Source: AC-69 sp044867345 (GTDB taxonomy: Bacteria; Actinomycetota; UBA4738; HRBIN12). From it: a stretch of 25,440 nt of DNA. Under the pieces are notes generated by a model. That model did not search any database. It was not told where the DNA came from and saw only the letters and a program-made list of their open reading frames with translations. The position numbers were made by a program, and so were the translations under genes. Each line of letters begins with the position of its first letter. Positions within the stretch are counted from its first letter, which is position 1. Positions 14,190 to 21,825 of this stretch are shown in pieces. The stretch is taken from assembly GCA_044867345.1 (NCBI GenBank), contig JBIOUU010000023.1, positions 1 through 25,440 on the forward strand, in the 5' to 3' direction.

Positions 14190-14295
14190 GAAAAGGGAGG
14201 ACCCAAGAGACCTTTGGGGCCACGACGCCGGGGCGCCGAGTTCTCTACTCAGCCTCTTGGGTCCTCGCCGCGTCGCCGCAGAGCGGCGACGCGGC
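14190..14295 (-). ncRNA. Candidate structured small RNA or long 5' leader
   Basis: Two adjacent perfect 13-bp inverted repeats: 14267-14279 with 14283-14295 (3-nt loop), and 14197-14209 with 14254-14266 enclosing 44 nt that can itself form a 7-bp stem (GCTGAGT/ACTCGGC on the minus strand). Read on the minus strand, a TTGACA promoter at 14299-14328 would start transcription at the first hairpin, and CCTTTTCC follows the second. Downstream, the minus strand is pyrimidine-rich, including TTACCTCCTTTG, which resembles an anti-Shine-Dalgarno sequence. No known RNA family is recognised. The strand is inferred from the promoter. Confidence 0.45.
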
Positions 14296-14298
14296 CGT

Positions 14299-14328
14299 AC
14301 TGTAGGTCGGCCGCTGGACGGGTGTCAA
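14299..14328 (-). promoter_or_regulatory. Putative promoter of the structured RNA
   Basis: On the minus strand, a perfect -35 TTGACA (14328-14323), an 18-nt spacer and TACAGT (14304-14299), located 29 nt past the amidohydrolase stop codon. Confidence 0.45.
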
Positions 14329-14357
14329 ACGTGGCGACCGTCTTGGTCTGCCAAAAC

Positions 14358-15869
14358 TCATGACGCGTACACGTCGCGGCCCAGCGACACGGTGAGGACG
14401 GGGCGAAGCCCTGCCACCGTGTCCACGGCCATGGGATCCAACTCGTACGCGGCGAAGTCCGCGTGCATCCCCGGGGCCAGACTGCCCTTCTTGTCCTCCT
14501 GATGGGCCAGCCGGGCGCTTCCGATCGTGTACGCGCGCACCGCTTCCTCCCGGTGCAGCCGTTGGGCGGGGTCGTGGTGGCCCTCGAAGGCGGCGATGCC
14601 CGCCAGGGGATCGATGGTGGTGATCGGCGAGTCCGAGCCGGCGCCGACCTCGAGTCCTCGCTCCAGGAGGCTCCGGAAGCGGTTCATCCCCTCGGCCCTC
14701 CCCCAGCCAAGGCCCCGCTCGTACAGGCCGCCGGGGTGCCCCCACTCGGCGTCGAAGGAGGGCTGCACGGAGATGGCCAGCCCGAGCGCGGCGGCCCGCT
14801 CGACCAGCCCACCGTCGGCCATCTCGAAGTGCTCGACCCGGTGACGGCGGGCCCGGAAGTGGCGCCGCTCCCGGCTGTCCAGGGCCTGGTAGACACGCTC
14901 CCAGGTCCGGGCGACCTGCTCGATGGCCGCGTCGCCGATGGCATGGACACCCACCTGGAGCCCTGCGAGGTGCGCGCCGTGGAAGAACTCGGCGAGCTCG
15001 TCGTCACCGAAGTAGCCGGCGCCGCTCCCCTTGTGGTCGGCGAACGGCTCGAACAGCCAGGCCGTCCTGGCCCCGATCGAGCCGTCGACCGGGAGGTCCC
15101 CCCCGATCCGGCGCAGGCCGAGGTCCAGGACCCGGCCGACGTCGGTGGTCGCGACGTACGGCACCACGTCGACCGGCAGGCGAGACCGGTGCCGAAGGAG
15201 GATCTCCAGGTCGCGCATGCCGCGCTCCTTCGGCATGGACATCTCGTGGATGCACGTCACACCGTGCGCGACCGCCAGGCTGGCCGCATCGAGCTGGAGC
15301 TCCTCGACATCGTGGTCGGCAAGGTGCTGCTGGAACCAGTGACGAAGGCGAACGTTCGCTTCGCGCGTGACCATACCGGTCGGGTGGCCCTCCGCATCGC
15401 GTTCAGCGCCGTCCTCGTCGAGCGCCCCCGAATCCTCGAGCCCCCGGCGGTTGGCCAGGGTCAGGTGGCCGTCCACGCGGACCACCGCCAGGGGCTGCTC
15501 GGTCACGCCGTCGAGCTCCTCGATCGTGGGGAGCTCCGACTGGTCCCATTTCGACTCGTCGTATCCATGGACCAGGACGGGGCCGTCCTTGTCCTCGACC
15601 ACCTTCCGAAGGATCTCGATGAGCTCCTGAAGGGAGCGGGCCGACGCGACCTCGGGGGCCTGATGGTGGACGCCGGTGCCGGTCAGGTGGACGTGGGCGT
15701 CCACGAAGCCGGGCATGATGGTCGTCCCTGGGAGCTCGACCACTCGGTCGGCCTGCGGCGGCTCACCCGATCCAACCCGCTGCACGTGGCGTCCGTCGAT
15801 GAGGACCCACTGCCCCTTCGGCGGGTGCGATAGCGTGTGGACCGTGGACGCCCGATAGAGCGTACGCAT
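14358..15869 (-). CDS. Amidohydrolase, YtcJ-like (amidohydrolase 3 family)
   Basis: 503-aa metal-dependent hydrolase of the amidohydrolase superfamily, YtcJ-like branch. It has the N-terminal beta strands (WVLIDGRHVQRVG), the metal motif VDAHVHL (HxH), RVDGHLTLANRRGL, ATTDVGRVLDLGLR, HAIGDAA, RVEHFEM, GSDSPI, and the closing KGSLAPGMHADFAAYELDP. The substrate is not predictable; relatives act on N-acyl compounds or are uncharacterised. The ATG at 15869 fits the family N-terminus and has TATCAT 10 nt upstream with no Shine-Dalgarno sequence. Its first 107 nt overlap the 3' end of the reverse-transcriptase frame. No signal peptide, so cytoplasmic. Confidence 0.85.
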   Translation of the reverse strand: MRTLYRASTVHTLSHPPKGQWVLIDGRHVQRVGSGEPPQADRVVELPGTTIMPGFVDAHVHLTGTGVHHQAPEVASARSLQELIEILRKVVEDKDGPVLVHGYDESKWDQSELPTIEELDGVTEQPLAVVRVDGHLTLANRRGLEDSGALDEDGAERDAEGHPTGMVTREANVRLRHWFQQHLADHDVEELQLDAASLAVAHGVTCIHEMSMPKERGMRDLEILLRHRSRLPVDVVPYVATTDVGRVLDLGLRRIGGDLPVDGSIGARTAWLFEPFADHKGSGAGYFGDDELAEFFHGAHLAGLQVGVHAIGDAAIEQVARTWERVYQALDSRERRHFRARRHRVEHFEMADGGLVERAAALGLAISVQPSFDAEWGHPGGLYERGLGWGRAEGMNRFRSLLERGLEVGAGSDSPITTIDPLAGIAAFEGHHDPAQRLHREEAVRAYTIGSARLAHQEDKKGSLAPGMHADFAAYELDPMAVDTVAGLRPVLTVSLGRDVYAS

Positions 15870-16596
15870 CGAAGCGCCGATGATAGCGCCGGGTCGCGAG
15901 CGAGACCCTGCCATCGGTGATGCCCGCGGCGATCTCCTCGGGGCGGTCGAGGACTCGCGTCTTCTCCGGCGCGAGCGACAGCCCTTGCCCTTCGAGCCAC
16001 CTCCCGAGGGACCCCAGCGCCCCCACAGCCTCGCGGCGGCCGGCGGCGAAGATCCAGACGTCGTCCACCCACCGAAGGTGCCGAACGCCGGCCGCCCGAA
16101 GGACCTCGTCGGCCCCGGCCAGCACGGCATTGGCCAGGACCGCGGAGGGCTCCGGCCCGATGGGGAGCCCCGAAACGCCTGCCTCCTCCAAGGCCTCGAG
16201 CATGGCGGTCACGGCCTGGACATCCGCCCTCTCGGATCCGAACCGGCGAAGGGTTCGCCCGACGAGGTCGGGGCCGATCGACGGGTAGCACCGGTGGACG
16301 TCGGCCGCGACGAACGCGCCGGCGGCGAGAGCCATGTTGTGGGCCGAGCGAAGGAACGCTTCCCGCGCCGGCCGCCAGGGCCGGAGTCGCACGTCGATCG
16401 GCGAGGCGGTGAGCGCCCGGTTGGCCACGACCTCCTCCCCCAGGGCGGCCTCGATCGCCGGCGCGACCGAGGAGACGAGTGCCGCGTACCGAGCGGTGGT
16501 CGGAGCGTCGAGGAACGAGAGCCACCGAACGCCACCTCCTCGTTTGGGCGATCGGACGAGCCGCAGTCGCGGAGCGAGCGTTCGGTTCGGCGACAT
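15763..16596 (-). CDS. Stand-alone reverse transcriptase
   Basis: 277-aa RNA-directed DNA polymerase consisting of little more than the RT core. Motif A is AADVHRCYPSI (97-107, Asp99). Motif B is GLPIGPEPSAVLAN (143-156). Motif C is RWVDDVWIF (175-183), with WVDD in place of YxDD. Motif D is GLSLAPEKT (205-213). All catalytic Asp are present. The ATG at 16596 has GGAGG 6 nt upstream. There is no maturase, HNH, Cas1 or integrase domain, and no retron-like repeat upstream, so it is neither a typical group II intron ORF nor a retron; GLPxGP plus R(Y/W)VDD recalls Abi- and unknown-group (UG/DRT) RTs. The last ~35 residues lie inside the amidohydrolase gene and look like fortuitous read-through, so truncation is possible. 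Confidence 0.75.
   Translation of the reverse strand: MSPNRTLAPRLRLVRSPKRGGGVRWLSFLDAPTTARYAALVSSVAPAIEAALGEEVVANRALTASPIDVRLRPWRPAREAFLRSAHNMALAAGAFVAADVHRCYPSIGPDLVGRTLRRFGSERADVQAVTAMLEALEEAGVSGLPIGPEPSAVLANAVLAGADEVLRAAGVRHLRWVDDVWIFAAGRREAVGALGSLGRWLEGQGLSLAPEKTRVLDRPEEIAAGITDGRVSLATRRYHRRFDAYALSGVHGPHAIAPAEGAVGPHRRTPRAAGWIG
15880..15885 (-). promoter_or_regulatory. -10 element of the amidohydrolase
   Basis: TATCAT on the minus strand (5 of 6 to consensus) ends 10 nt before the ATG. It lies within the RT coding frame, so the amidohydrolase may be transcribed separately. No clear -35. Confidence 0.4.
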
Positions 16597-16648
16597 CTCT
16601 CCCCTCCCCTGGGCCCGGGAGAGGTGCGGCCGCATCGGTGTGCAACGG

Positions 16649-16678
16649 TTTGTACCCGGCACGGGACCCCGGCCGCAA
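16649..16678 (-). promoter_or_regulatory. Putative promoter of the reverse transcriptase
   Basis: On the minus strand, TTGCGG (16678-16673), an 18-nt spacer and TACAAA (16654-16649). This predicts a leader of about 45 nt ending in the AGGGGAGGGGAGAG ribosome binding site. Confidence 0.4.
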
Positions 16679-16689
16679 TGGGCCGGCCG

Positions 16690-16728
16690 GGGATATTCCC
16701 GTCACCCCGGGGTGCCGGTTCGTATGAT
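16690..16728. promoter_or_regulatory. Divergent control region between RT and Lrp
   Basis: GGGA-TAT-TCCC (16690-16700) is an inverted repeat and CACCCCGGGGTG (16703-16714) a perfect 12-bp palindrome. TATGAT (16723-16728) is the -10 of the Lrp gene, 6 nt before its GTG, pointing to leaderless translation. The palindromes lie between the two divergent -10 elements and could bind the Lrp protein. Confidence 0.4.
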
Positions 16729-16734
16729 GCGGAC

Positions 16735-17178
16735 GTGGTCGACGATCGGGATCTCGAGATCATCGCGGCGCTCCAAGAGGACGCCAGGGCGACCTATGCG
16801 GACGTCGGGCGGCGAGTGGGGTTGTCTCCCTCTTCGGTCCACGAACGGGTGCGCAAGCTGGAGCAGACGGGCGTCATCCGGAGCTATCGCGCGGTGATCG
16901 ATCCGGAGGCACTGGGCCTGTACGTGACGGCGCTTGTCGCGGTGACTCCCCTCGACCCCACCCAGCCGGATGACCTGCCGGAGCGGGTGGAGGACTTCCC
17001 CGAGGTGGAGGATTGCTTCAGCGTGGCAGGTGAGTCCAACTATGTCCTGAAGGTGAGGGTCCGGACCACGGGGCACCTGGAGGAGCTCATCCGCCGGCTC
17101 CGGGAGAAGGGCCAGGTCCAGACCCGGACCACGGTCGTCCTGTCGACGCCCTTCGAGGACCGGCCCCTGAGCCCCTAG
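16735..17178 (+). CDS. Lrp/AsnC family transcriptional regulator
   Basis: 147 aa with an N-terminal winged HTH (DRDLEIIAALQEDARATYADVG, then SPSSVHERVRKLEQTGVI) and a C-terminal RAM ligand-binding domain (ALVAVTPLD, VEDCFSVAGESNYVLKVRV, TTVVLSTPFED). Such proteins form octamers and respond to amino acids or related small molecules. The GTG at 16735 is preceded by TATGAT at 6 nt, so translation is probably leaderless. The frame is open far upstream but no earlier codon fits the family. It is divergent from the reverse transcriptase/amidohydrolase pair, and Lrp-type regulators often control the adjacent divergent gene; that link is inferred. Confidence 0.9.
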   Translation: MVDDRDLEIIAALQEDARATYADVGRRVGLSPSSVHERVRKLEQTGVIRSYRAVIDPEALGLYVTALVAVTPLDPTQPDDLPERVEDFPEVEDCFSVAGESNYVLKVRVRTTGHLEELIRRLREKGQVQTRTTVVLSTPFEDRPLSP

Positions 17179-17219
17179 GCCCGCGCCGCCCGTCCCTCCA
17201 AATCCGCTGCTCCAGGGCG

Positions 17220-17225
17220 TACACT
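17220..17225 (+). promoter_or_regulatory. Putative -10 of the FtsH-like gene
   Basis: TACACT with a weak -35 (TCCAAA, 17197-17202, 17-nt spacer). The predicted transcript would start near 17233, downstream of the GTG at 17227, which supports the ATG at 17278 as start. Confidence 0.35.
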
Positions 17226-17277
17226 CGTGTACACGTTCCCGGGCCGAGCCCGGCCTCACCCTCTGGGGGTCGAACCC

Positions 17278-19137
17278 ATGGAGCAGTACCGGCGATACTG
17301 GCGATGGGCCAAGCGGGCCTCGATCCTCCTGGTCATCTACGTCGTGGTGGGATACCTGTTCCTTGGCGTCCACCCGCGTGACGCGCTGCTGCATCCGGGC
17401 GCAACGCTGTCCACCTACCGCACCTTCATCGTCTCGTTGCTGTTCATCTCCATGTTCCTGGTCGTGCAGTTCGCGGCGATGTTCTGGTTCCTCATGCGGG
17501 GCACGTACTACACGGTCTACCCCGGTGAGTACGACAAGTCCTTCGATGACGTTCGGGGGCAGCCCGCCGCCGTCGAATCCTCGAAGGAGGTCCTGCGGCT
17601 GTTCCAGGGGTTCAAGGACTTCAAGAAGATGGGCGGATATCCGCCGCACGGGATCCTGTTCGAGGGGCCGCCCGGGACGGGCAAGACGCTCATGGCCAAG
17701 GCCATCGCGGGAGCCTCCAACGTCCCGATCCTGGTCGCCGACGGCAGCCGGTTCCAGAACATGTTCTTCGGCATCGGCAACATGAAGGTGCGCCGGATGT
17801 TCTCCCGGGGCCGGAACATGTCGGACAAATACGGCGGATGCGTGCTGTTCATCGACGAGCTCGACGCCCTCGGGGGCACCCGGGGAGCCATCTCCAGCCA
17901 GTCCGTGGAGAAGACGGAACGGGCCCTGGACAAGGTCGTCATGGGCGGCATGGGCATGGGCGGCGCGGGCATGGGCATCGTGAACGAGCTGCTGGTCAAC
18001 ATGGACGGGTTCGTGGCGCCGAGGGGCCTGTGGCGGCACGTTCGCCGGATCCTGGGCTTGGGCCGTCCCAGGGTGCCCTTCTACAACATCCTCATCATCG
18101 GGGCCACGAACCGAGCATCGACGCTCGACCCCGCGCTCCTTCGGCCGGGCAGGTTCGACCGCCGGATCCATGTCGGGCTGCCGGACTACGAGGGCCGCGA
18201 GGACATCGCCCGCTACTACCTGGCGAAGGTCCGCCACGAGCCGGTCGACTTCCAGAAGCTGGCCCGCATGACCATGGGGTACACGCCGGCGATGATCCAG
18301 AACATCGTGAACGAGGCCCTCATCTTCGCCCTCCAGGACGGGCGCGATGCCCTGCGATGGGATGACCTGTGGCAGGCGAAGCTCACCGAGGAGATCGGGC
18401 TGAAGCAGCCGGTCAAGTACACACCTCGGGAGAAGGATATGGTCGCCGTTCATGAGGCCGCCCATGCCGTCGCCGCGTACGCGCTCAAGCAGGGAGAGCA
18501 GCAGGTCCAGGTGATCACGATCCAGAAGCGCGAGAGCGCGCTGGGGCTCGTCAGCCGGCAGAACATCGAGGAGTCCTACCTCGACACCCAGAAGCAGATC
18601 CTGGCCGACATCCAGATCGCGGTGGCGGGCCTGGTGGCCGAGGAGATCTGGTTCGGCCAGTCGACGTCGGGACCATCCAGCGATCTGGTAGCCGCCACCT
18701 ATCGAACCTGTCAGTACGTCGGGATGTACGGCATGGGCCGCAGCCTCATCTCCTCGGTCATGGACGTGAACCAGCTGGAGAACCCCGTCGGCGCGGTGCT
18801 CTCGGACCCGGAGCGGCGCAAGGAGGTCGACGAGGTCATGAACGACTGCCGCAGGCACGTTCGGGGGTTGCTGATGCGGAAGCGCCACGTGGTCGAGGGC
18901 GTCCGGGACGCGCTGCTCGAGCGCGAGGAGCTGATCGGCGACGAGATCGAGGCCCTCATGGCCGACCTCGGCGAGCGCGAGCCCATCGAGATCCCCGTCG
19001 GGGTCCTGACCGGGAACGGACAGCAAGGCGGCCAGCCGGCTGCCATCGGATCGGGCGCAGCCGACGGCGACGGGCACGGGCCGGGTCCATCGGGCAACGG
19101 GCCCACCGGCCAGGCGCCGCCCCGACCCGACCTGCCC
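17278..19137 (+). CDS. FtsH-like membrane AAA metalloprotease (divergent)
   Basis: Roughly 620 aa. Two N-terminal membrane helices (about 14-31 and 49-73) are followed by an AAA module: Walker A GPPGTGKT (130-137), Walker B VLFIDELDAL (189-198) and second region of homology ATNRASTLDPALLRPGRFDR (276-295). The M41 protease domain has HEAAH (392-396) and Asp469 (PSSDLVAAT) as third zinc ligand, so it should be proteolytically competent. It differs from housekeeping FtsH: pore loop MFFGIG instead of the usual FVG, a Met/Gly-rich insertion VMGGMGMGGAGMG (221-233), a second insertion (about 247-268) before the second region of homology, a short region between the membrane helices, and a Gly/Pro-rich disordered tail. 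Probably an actinobacterial FtsH paralogue for membrane-protein quality control. GGGGGT precedes the ATG by about 9 nt. Confidence 0.85.
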
Positions 19138-19167
19138 TAGCGGAACAACCCGCCGGGCACCCACGGT

Positions 19168-19173
19168 TATGCT
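19168..19173 (+). promoter_or_regulatory. -10 element of cysS
   Basis: TATGCT ends 8 nt before the GTG start at 19182. There is no Shine-Dalgarno sequence, so a leaderless GTG start is likely. Confidence 0.45.
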
Positions 19174-19181
19174 GGGCGTCC

Positions 19182-20573
19182 GTGCGCCTGAACAACACGC
19201 TTTCCCGTCGCGTCGAGGAGGTCGTCCCCGTGGACGACCGCAAGATCGGCATGTACTCGTGCGGCCCCACCGTCTATCGGTACGTCCACATCGGGAACCT
19301 TCGGACGTTTCTCCTCTCCGACCTGCTCCGCCGGGCCCTGGAGTTCGAGGGCTACGAGGTGACGCTGGTCATGAACATCACCGACGTGGGACACATGACC
19401 GACGAGGCCTCCGATGCCGGTCGCGACAAGATGGACCTGGCCGTCGCCGACGAGGGCCTGTCCCCCAAGGAGATCGCGGAGAAGTACACGCAGGCGTTCC
19501 TGGACGACACGGAGGCCATCGGCATCAAGCGGGTCCACGTTTACCCCCAGGCCACCGAGCACATCCCCGAGATGATCGAGCTCACGGAACGTCTGATCGA
19601 GAACGGCCACGCGTACGAGGTCGACGGGACCGTCTACTACGACGTCCGCTCCTTCCCCGAGTACGGCAAGCTCTCGGGCAACACGCTCGACAAGCTCCGG
19701 GCGGGCCATCGCCAGGAGCTCGAGGTCGACCCCAACAAGCGCCACCCCGAGGACTTCGCCCTGTGGAAGAAGGCCGGGCCCAACCGGCTGATGAAGTGGG
19801 ACAGCCCGTGGGGCGAGGGGTTCCCCGGATGGCACATCGAGTGCTCGGCAATGTCCATGAAGTACCTCGGCGAGCGGTTCGACATCCACACCGGCGGCGT
19901 CGATCTGATCTTCCCCCACCACGAGGACGAGATCGCCCAGTCCGAGGGCGCCGTGGGGCACGACGTGATCTCGACGTGGGTCCACGGGGGGTTCCTTCGC
20001 CTGAAGGAACAGAAGATGGCCAAGTCCTCCGGCAACATCATCCGGATCGGTGACCTCGCGGCGCTGGGGATCGACCCCCTGTCTTTCCGCTACTTCACGT
20101 TCGAGACCAGGTATCGCAAGGAGATGGACTTCTCCGAGGACGCGCTGCGGGCTGCCGACACGACGGTCAAGCGCCTCCGGCAGCGGATGGCCGAATGGGG
20201 AGGCCCCGCCGAGGGCCTGGGCCCGGAGGCCAAGTCCTTCGACGGGCGGTTCCGCGAGGCGGTGGCCGATGACCTGGACATGCCCCAGGCCCTGGTGATC
20301 CTGAACGAGCTGGCGTCCTCACGGAATGTCCCCGACCCGGAGAAGTACTCCCTGGTCTCGTCGTGGGACCAGGTCCTGGGCCTCGATGTCGAGCGGGACG
20401 CCCTCGCGGGATGGCAGCCGAGCGACGAGGTCGCGGCCCTCGTCGGCGAGCGGGACGCGGCGAGGGCCACCAAGGACTTCGACACGGCCGATCGGGTTCG
20501 CGACCGGCTCCAGGAGCTCGGCCTGGAGGTCATGGATACGCCGGAGGGCACGAGGGTCCGTCCCCGGATCTAG
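19182..20573 (+). CDS. cysS: Cysteinyl-tRNA synthetase
   Basis: 463 aa, the usual length of class I CysRS, charging tRNA-Cys. The HIGH motif is HIGN (36-39) after YSCGPTVY with zinc ligand Cys27. The second zinc site is GWHIECSAM and FPHHEDEIAQSE, and KMSKS reads KMAKSS. The C-terminal anticodon-binding region has RDAARATKDFDTADRVRDRL. The mycothiol ligase MshC is the main alternative in actinobacteria, but this length, the GPTVY context and the complete C-terminal domain indicate CysS. The GTG at 19182 follows TATGCT by 8 nt. It converges on the DUF222-HNH gene with an 11-nt gap. Confidence 0.95.
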   Translation: MRLNNTLSRRVEEVVPVDDRKIGMYSCGPTVYRYVHIGNLRTFLLSDLLRRALEFEGYEVTLVMNITDVGHMTDEASDAGRDKMDLAVADEGLSPKEIAEKYTQAFLDDTEAIGIKRVHVYPQATEHIPEMIELTERLIENGHAYEVDGTVYYDVRSFPEYGKLSGNTLDKLRAGHRQELEVDPNKRHPEDFALWKKAGPNRLMKWDSPWGEGFPGWHIECSAMSMKYLGERFDIHTGGVDLIFPHHEDEIAQSEGAVGHDVISTWVHGGFLRLKEQKMAKSSGNIIRIGDLAALGIDPLSFRYFTFETRYRKEMDFSEDALRAADTTVKRLRQRMAEWGGPAEGLGPEAKSFDGRFREAVADDLDMPQALVILNELASSRNVPDPEKYSLVSSWDQVLGLDVERDALAGWQPSDEVAALVGERDAARATKDFDTADRVRDRLQELGLEVMDTPEGTRVRPRI

Positions 20574-20584
20574 GGGCTGGCTTC

Positions 20585-21748
20585 TTACCCCACGGCTGCG
20601 AGAGCTGGCCGCGGTACGAAGGTTTCGGCAGGTGGCGCCGGGCCGCGGTACCAGGTCCCGTCGGGATGGGACCACCGGACCGTCCCGTCCCTCGCGCGGG
20701 ACACGGTCCACCCGTACTCATGGACCAGCTTGTGGTGGAAGGTGCACAAGAGCAGCAGGTTGTCCAGGTCTGTGCGGCCTCCCCGCTCCCACCACTCGAT
20801 GTGGTGGGCCTGGGTGAACCGGCGAGCCCAGCACCCGGGGAATCGGCACTCCTGATCGCGGTACCGGAGCTGGCGAAGCATCCAGGCCGAGGGCTCCCTG
20901 GCCATCCGCCCTACGCCGACCGGCTGGCCCATCCCGTCCTCGATCATGGCCTGGACCCGGCTCGAGCAGAGCAGGCGCTTGGCGGTCTCGGGGTGGATCA
21001 CCCCGCCGCCCTCGAGCTCACAGCCTGTCTCCCCAGAGACCAGTGCCTCAAGCGGGGCGTGGACCACCACCGCCGCGCGGTCCGGATCGGGATCGCCCGA
21101 CAAAGAGGTAGAGGCAAGGGCCACCAGAGCGTCGGCCCGCCTCGCATCAGCGTGGCATGCGCCTTCTTCCCCCGGCATCGCCGGGACCCGTTCCGCCAGG
21201 CGTTCGATAGCCCGGGCCAGGACTGCGCCCTCGTCCGCTGGGAGCTCAGCTTCCAGACCGAACCGTCTCCCATCGTCGAAATACCACCACGACAGGAACC
21301 GGCTAGCATGCGCGTCCCGCACGTCTTCGATGGCCTGTCGGACGGCGACATCGGCCTTGCGACGGACGCAGGCGACGGAGATCCCCCTGGCCCACGAGAC
21401 GAGGTCCGATTCGGTCTCGGCCGTAGCGAACCGAGTGAGCTCCACTACCTTGTCGATCCCGAGCCGGCCCGAGCGCAACGCCTCCGAGAGGCGGGGCAGC
21501 CGCTCGAGAGCGTGGGCCGCGTGGATCCACCGGGATGCCTTCCAGCAGGAGATGCCGTACCGGATGGAGAGGAAGTGCGCCATGTCCCGCGCTCCTGACT
21601 CCCGCCAAGCCTCGCGCCGGTCGGCGTCCGCGATGAGCTTGAACATTGACCGCTGCGAGCCGGAGATGTGGGCGTGCAGCACGTCCATCCCTTGGATGAC
21701 ATGGTCTTTGGAGCGGTCGAATTCCATCACCTGCACGATATCGAACAC
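20585..21748 (-). CDS. DUF222-HNH endonuclease domain protein
   Basis: 387 aa. Residues about 20-280 form the helical DUF222 (13E12-repeat type) region. An HNH nuclease module follows: CRFPGC (301-306), AHHIEWW (314-320), DLDNLLLLC (327-335) and FHHKLVHE (337-344), containing the His/Asn metal-binding residues and a Cys pair. This family is abundant and multi-copy in actinobacteria (REP13E12 in mycobacteria), sometimes linked to mobile elements; its function is unknown. The frame begins at GTG 21748; ATG 21727 is an alternative. No terminal inverted repeats or target duplications were seen around it. It follows the peptidase gene on the same strand after 77 nt. Confidence 0.85.
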   Translation of the reverse strand: MFDIVQVMEFDRSKDHVIQGMDVLHAHISGSQRSMFKLIADADRREAWRESGARDMAHFLSIRYGISCWKASRWIHAAHALERLPRLSEALRSGRLGIDKVVELTRFATAETESDLVSWARGISVACVRRKADVAVRQAIEDVRDAHASRFLSWWYFDDGRRFGLEAELPADEGAVLARAIERLAERVPAMPGEEGACHADARRADALVALASTSLSGDPDPDRAAVVVHAPLEALVSGETGCELEGGGVIHPETAKRLLCSSRVQAMIEDGMGQPVGVGRMAREPSAWMLRQLRYRDQECRFPGCWARRFTQAHHIEWWERGGRTDLDNLLLLCTFHHKLVHEYGWTVSRARDGTVRWSHPDGTWYRGPAPPAETFVPRPALAAVG

Positions 21749-21825
21749 GCGTTCGGTCGTCTGTTACGTGGGTCACACTGGACCTGATCTCTTTGGGAAT
21801 CCCTTCGGATCGTTCTCGCGCCCGG

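Noticed and set aside
15763..16734. Retron, group II intron or diversity-generating retroelement
   Set aside because: No inverted-repeat msr/msd RNA upstream of the RT, no domain V-like hairpin, no maturase/HNH domain, and no template/variable repeat pair noticed near it.
17219..17284. tRNA-like T arm (GGGTCGAACCC) before the FtsH-like gene
   Set aside because: No matching acceptor, D or anticodon arms, and the sequence overlaps the promoter and start region of the protease.
16702..19164. Very long minus-strand open frame (820 codons) opposite the FtsH-like gene
   Set aside because: It is antisense to a clear AAA protease, with His/Asp/Leu/Val-rich low-information composition typical of a GC-rich shadow frame.
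20585..21748. DUF222-HNH gene as part of an insertion element or intein
   Set aside because: No terminal inverted repeats, target-site duplication or interrupted host gene were found. It sits as an ordinary gene between cysS and the peptidase.
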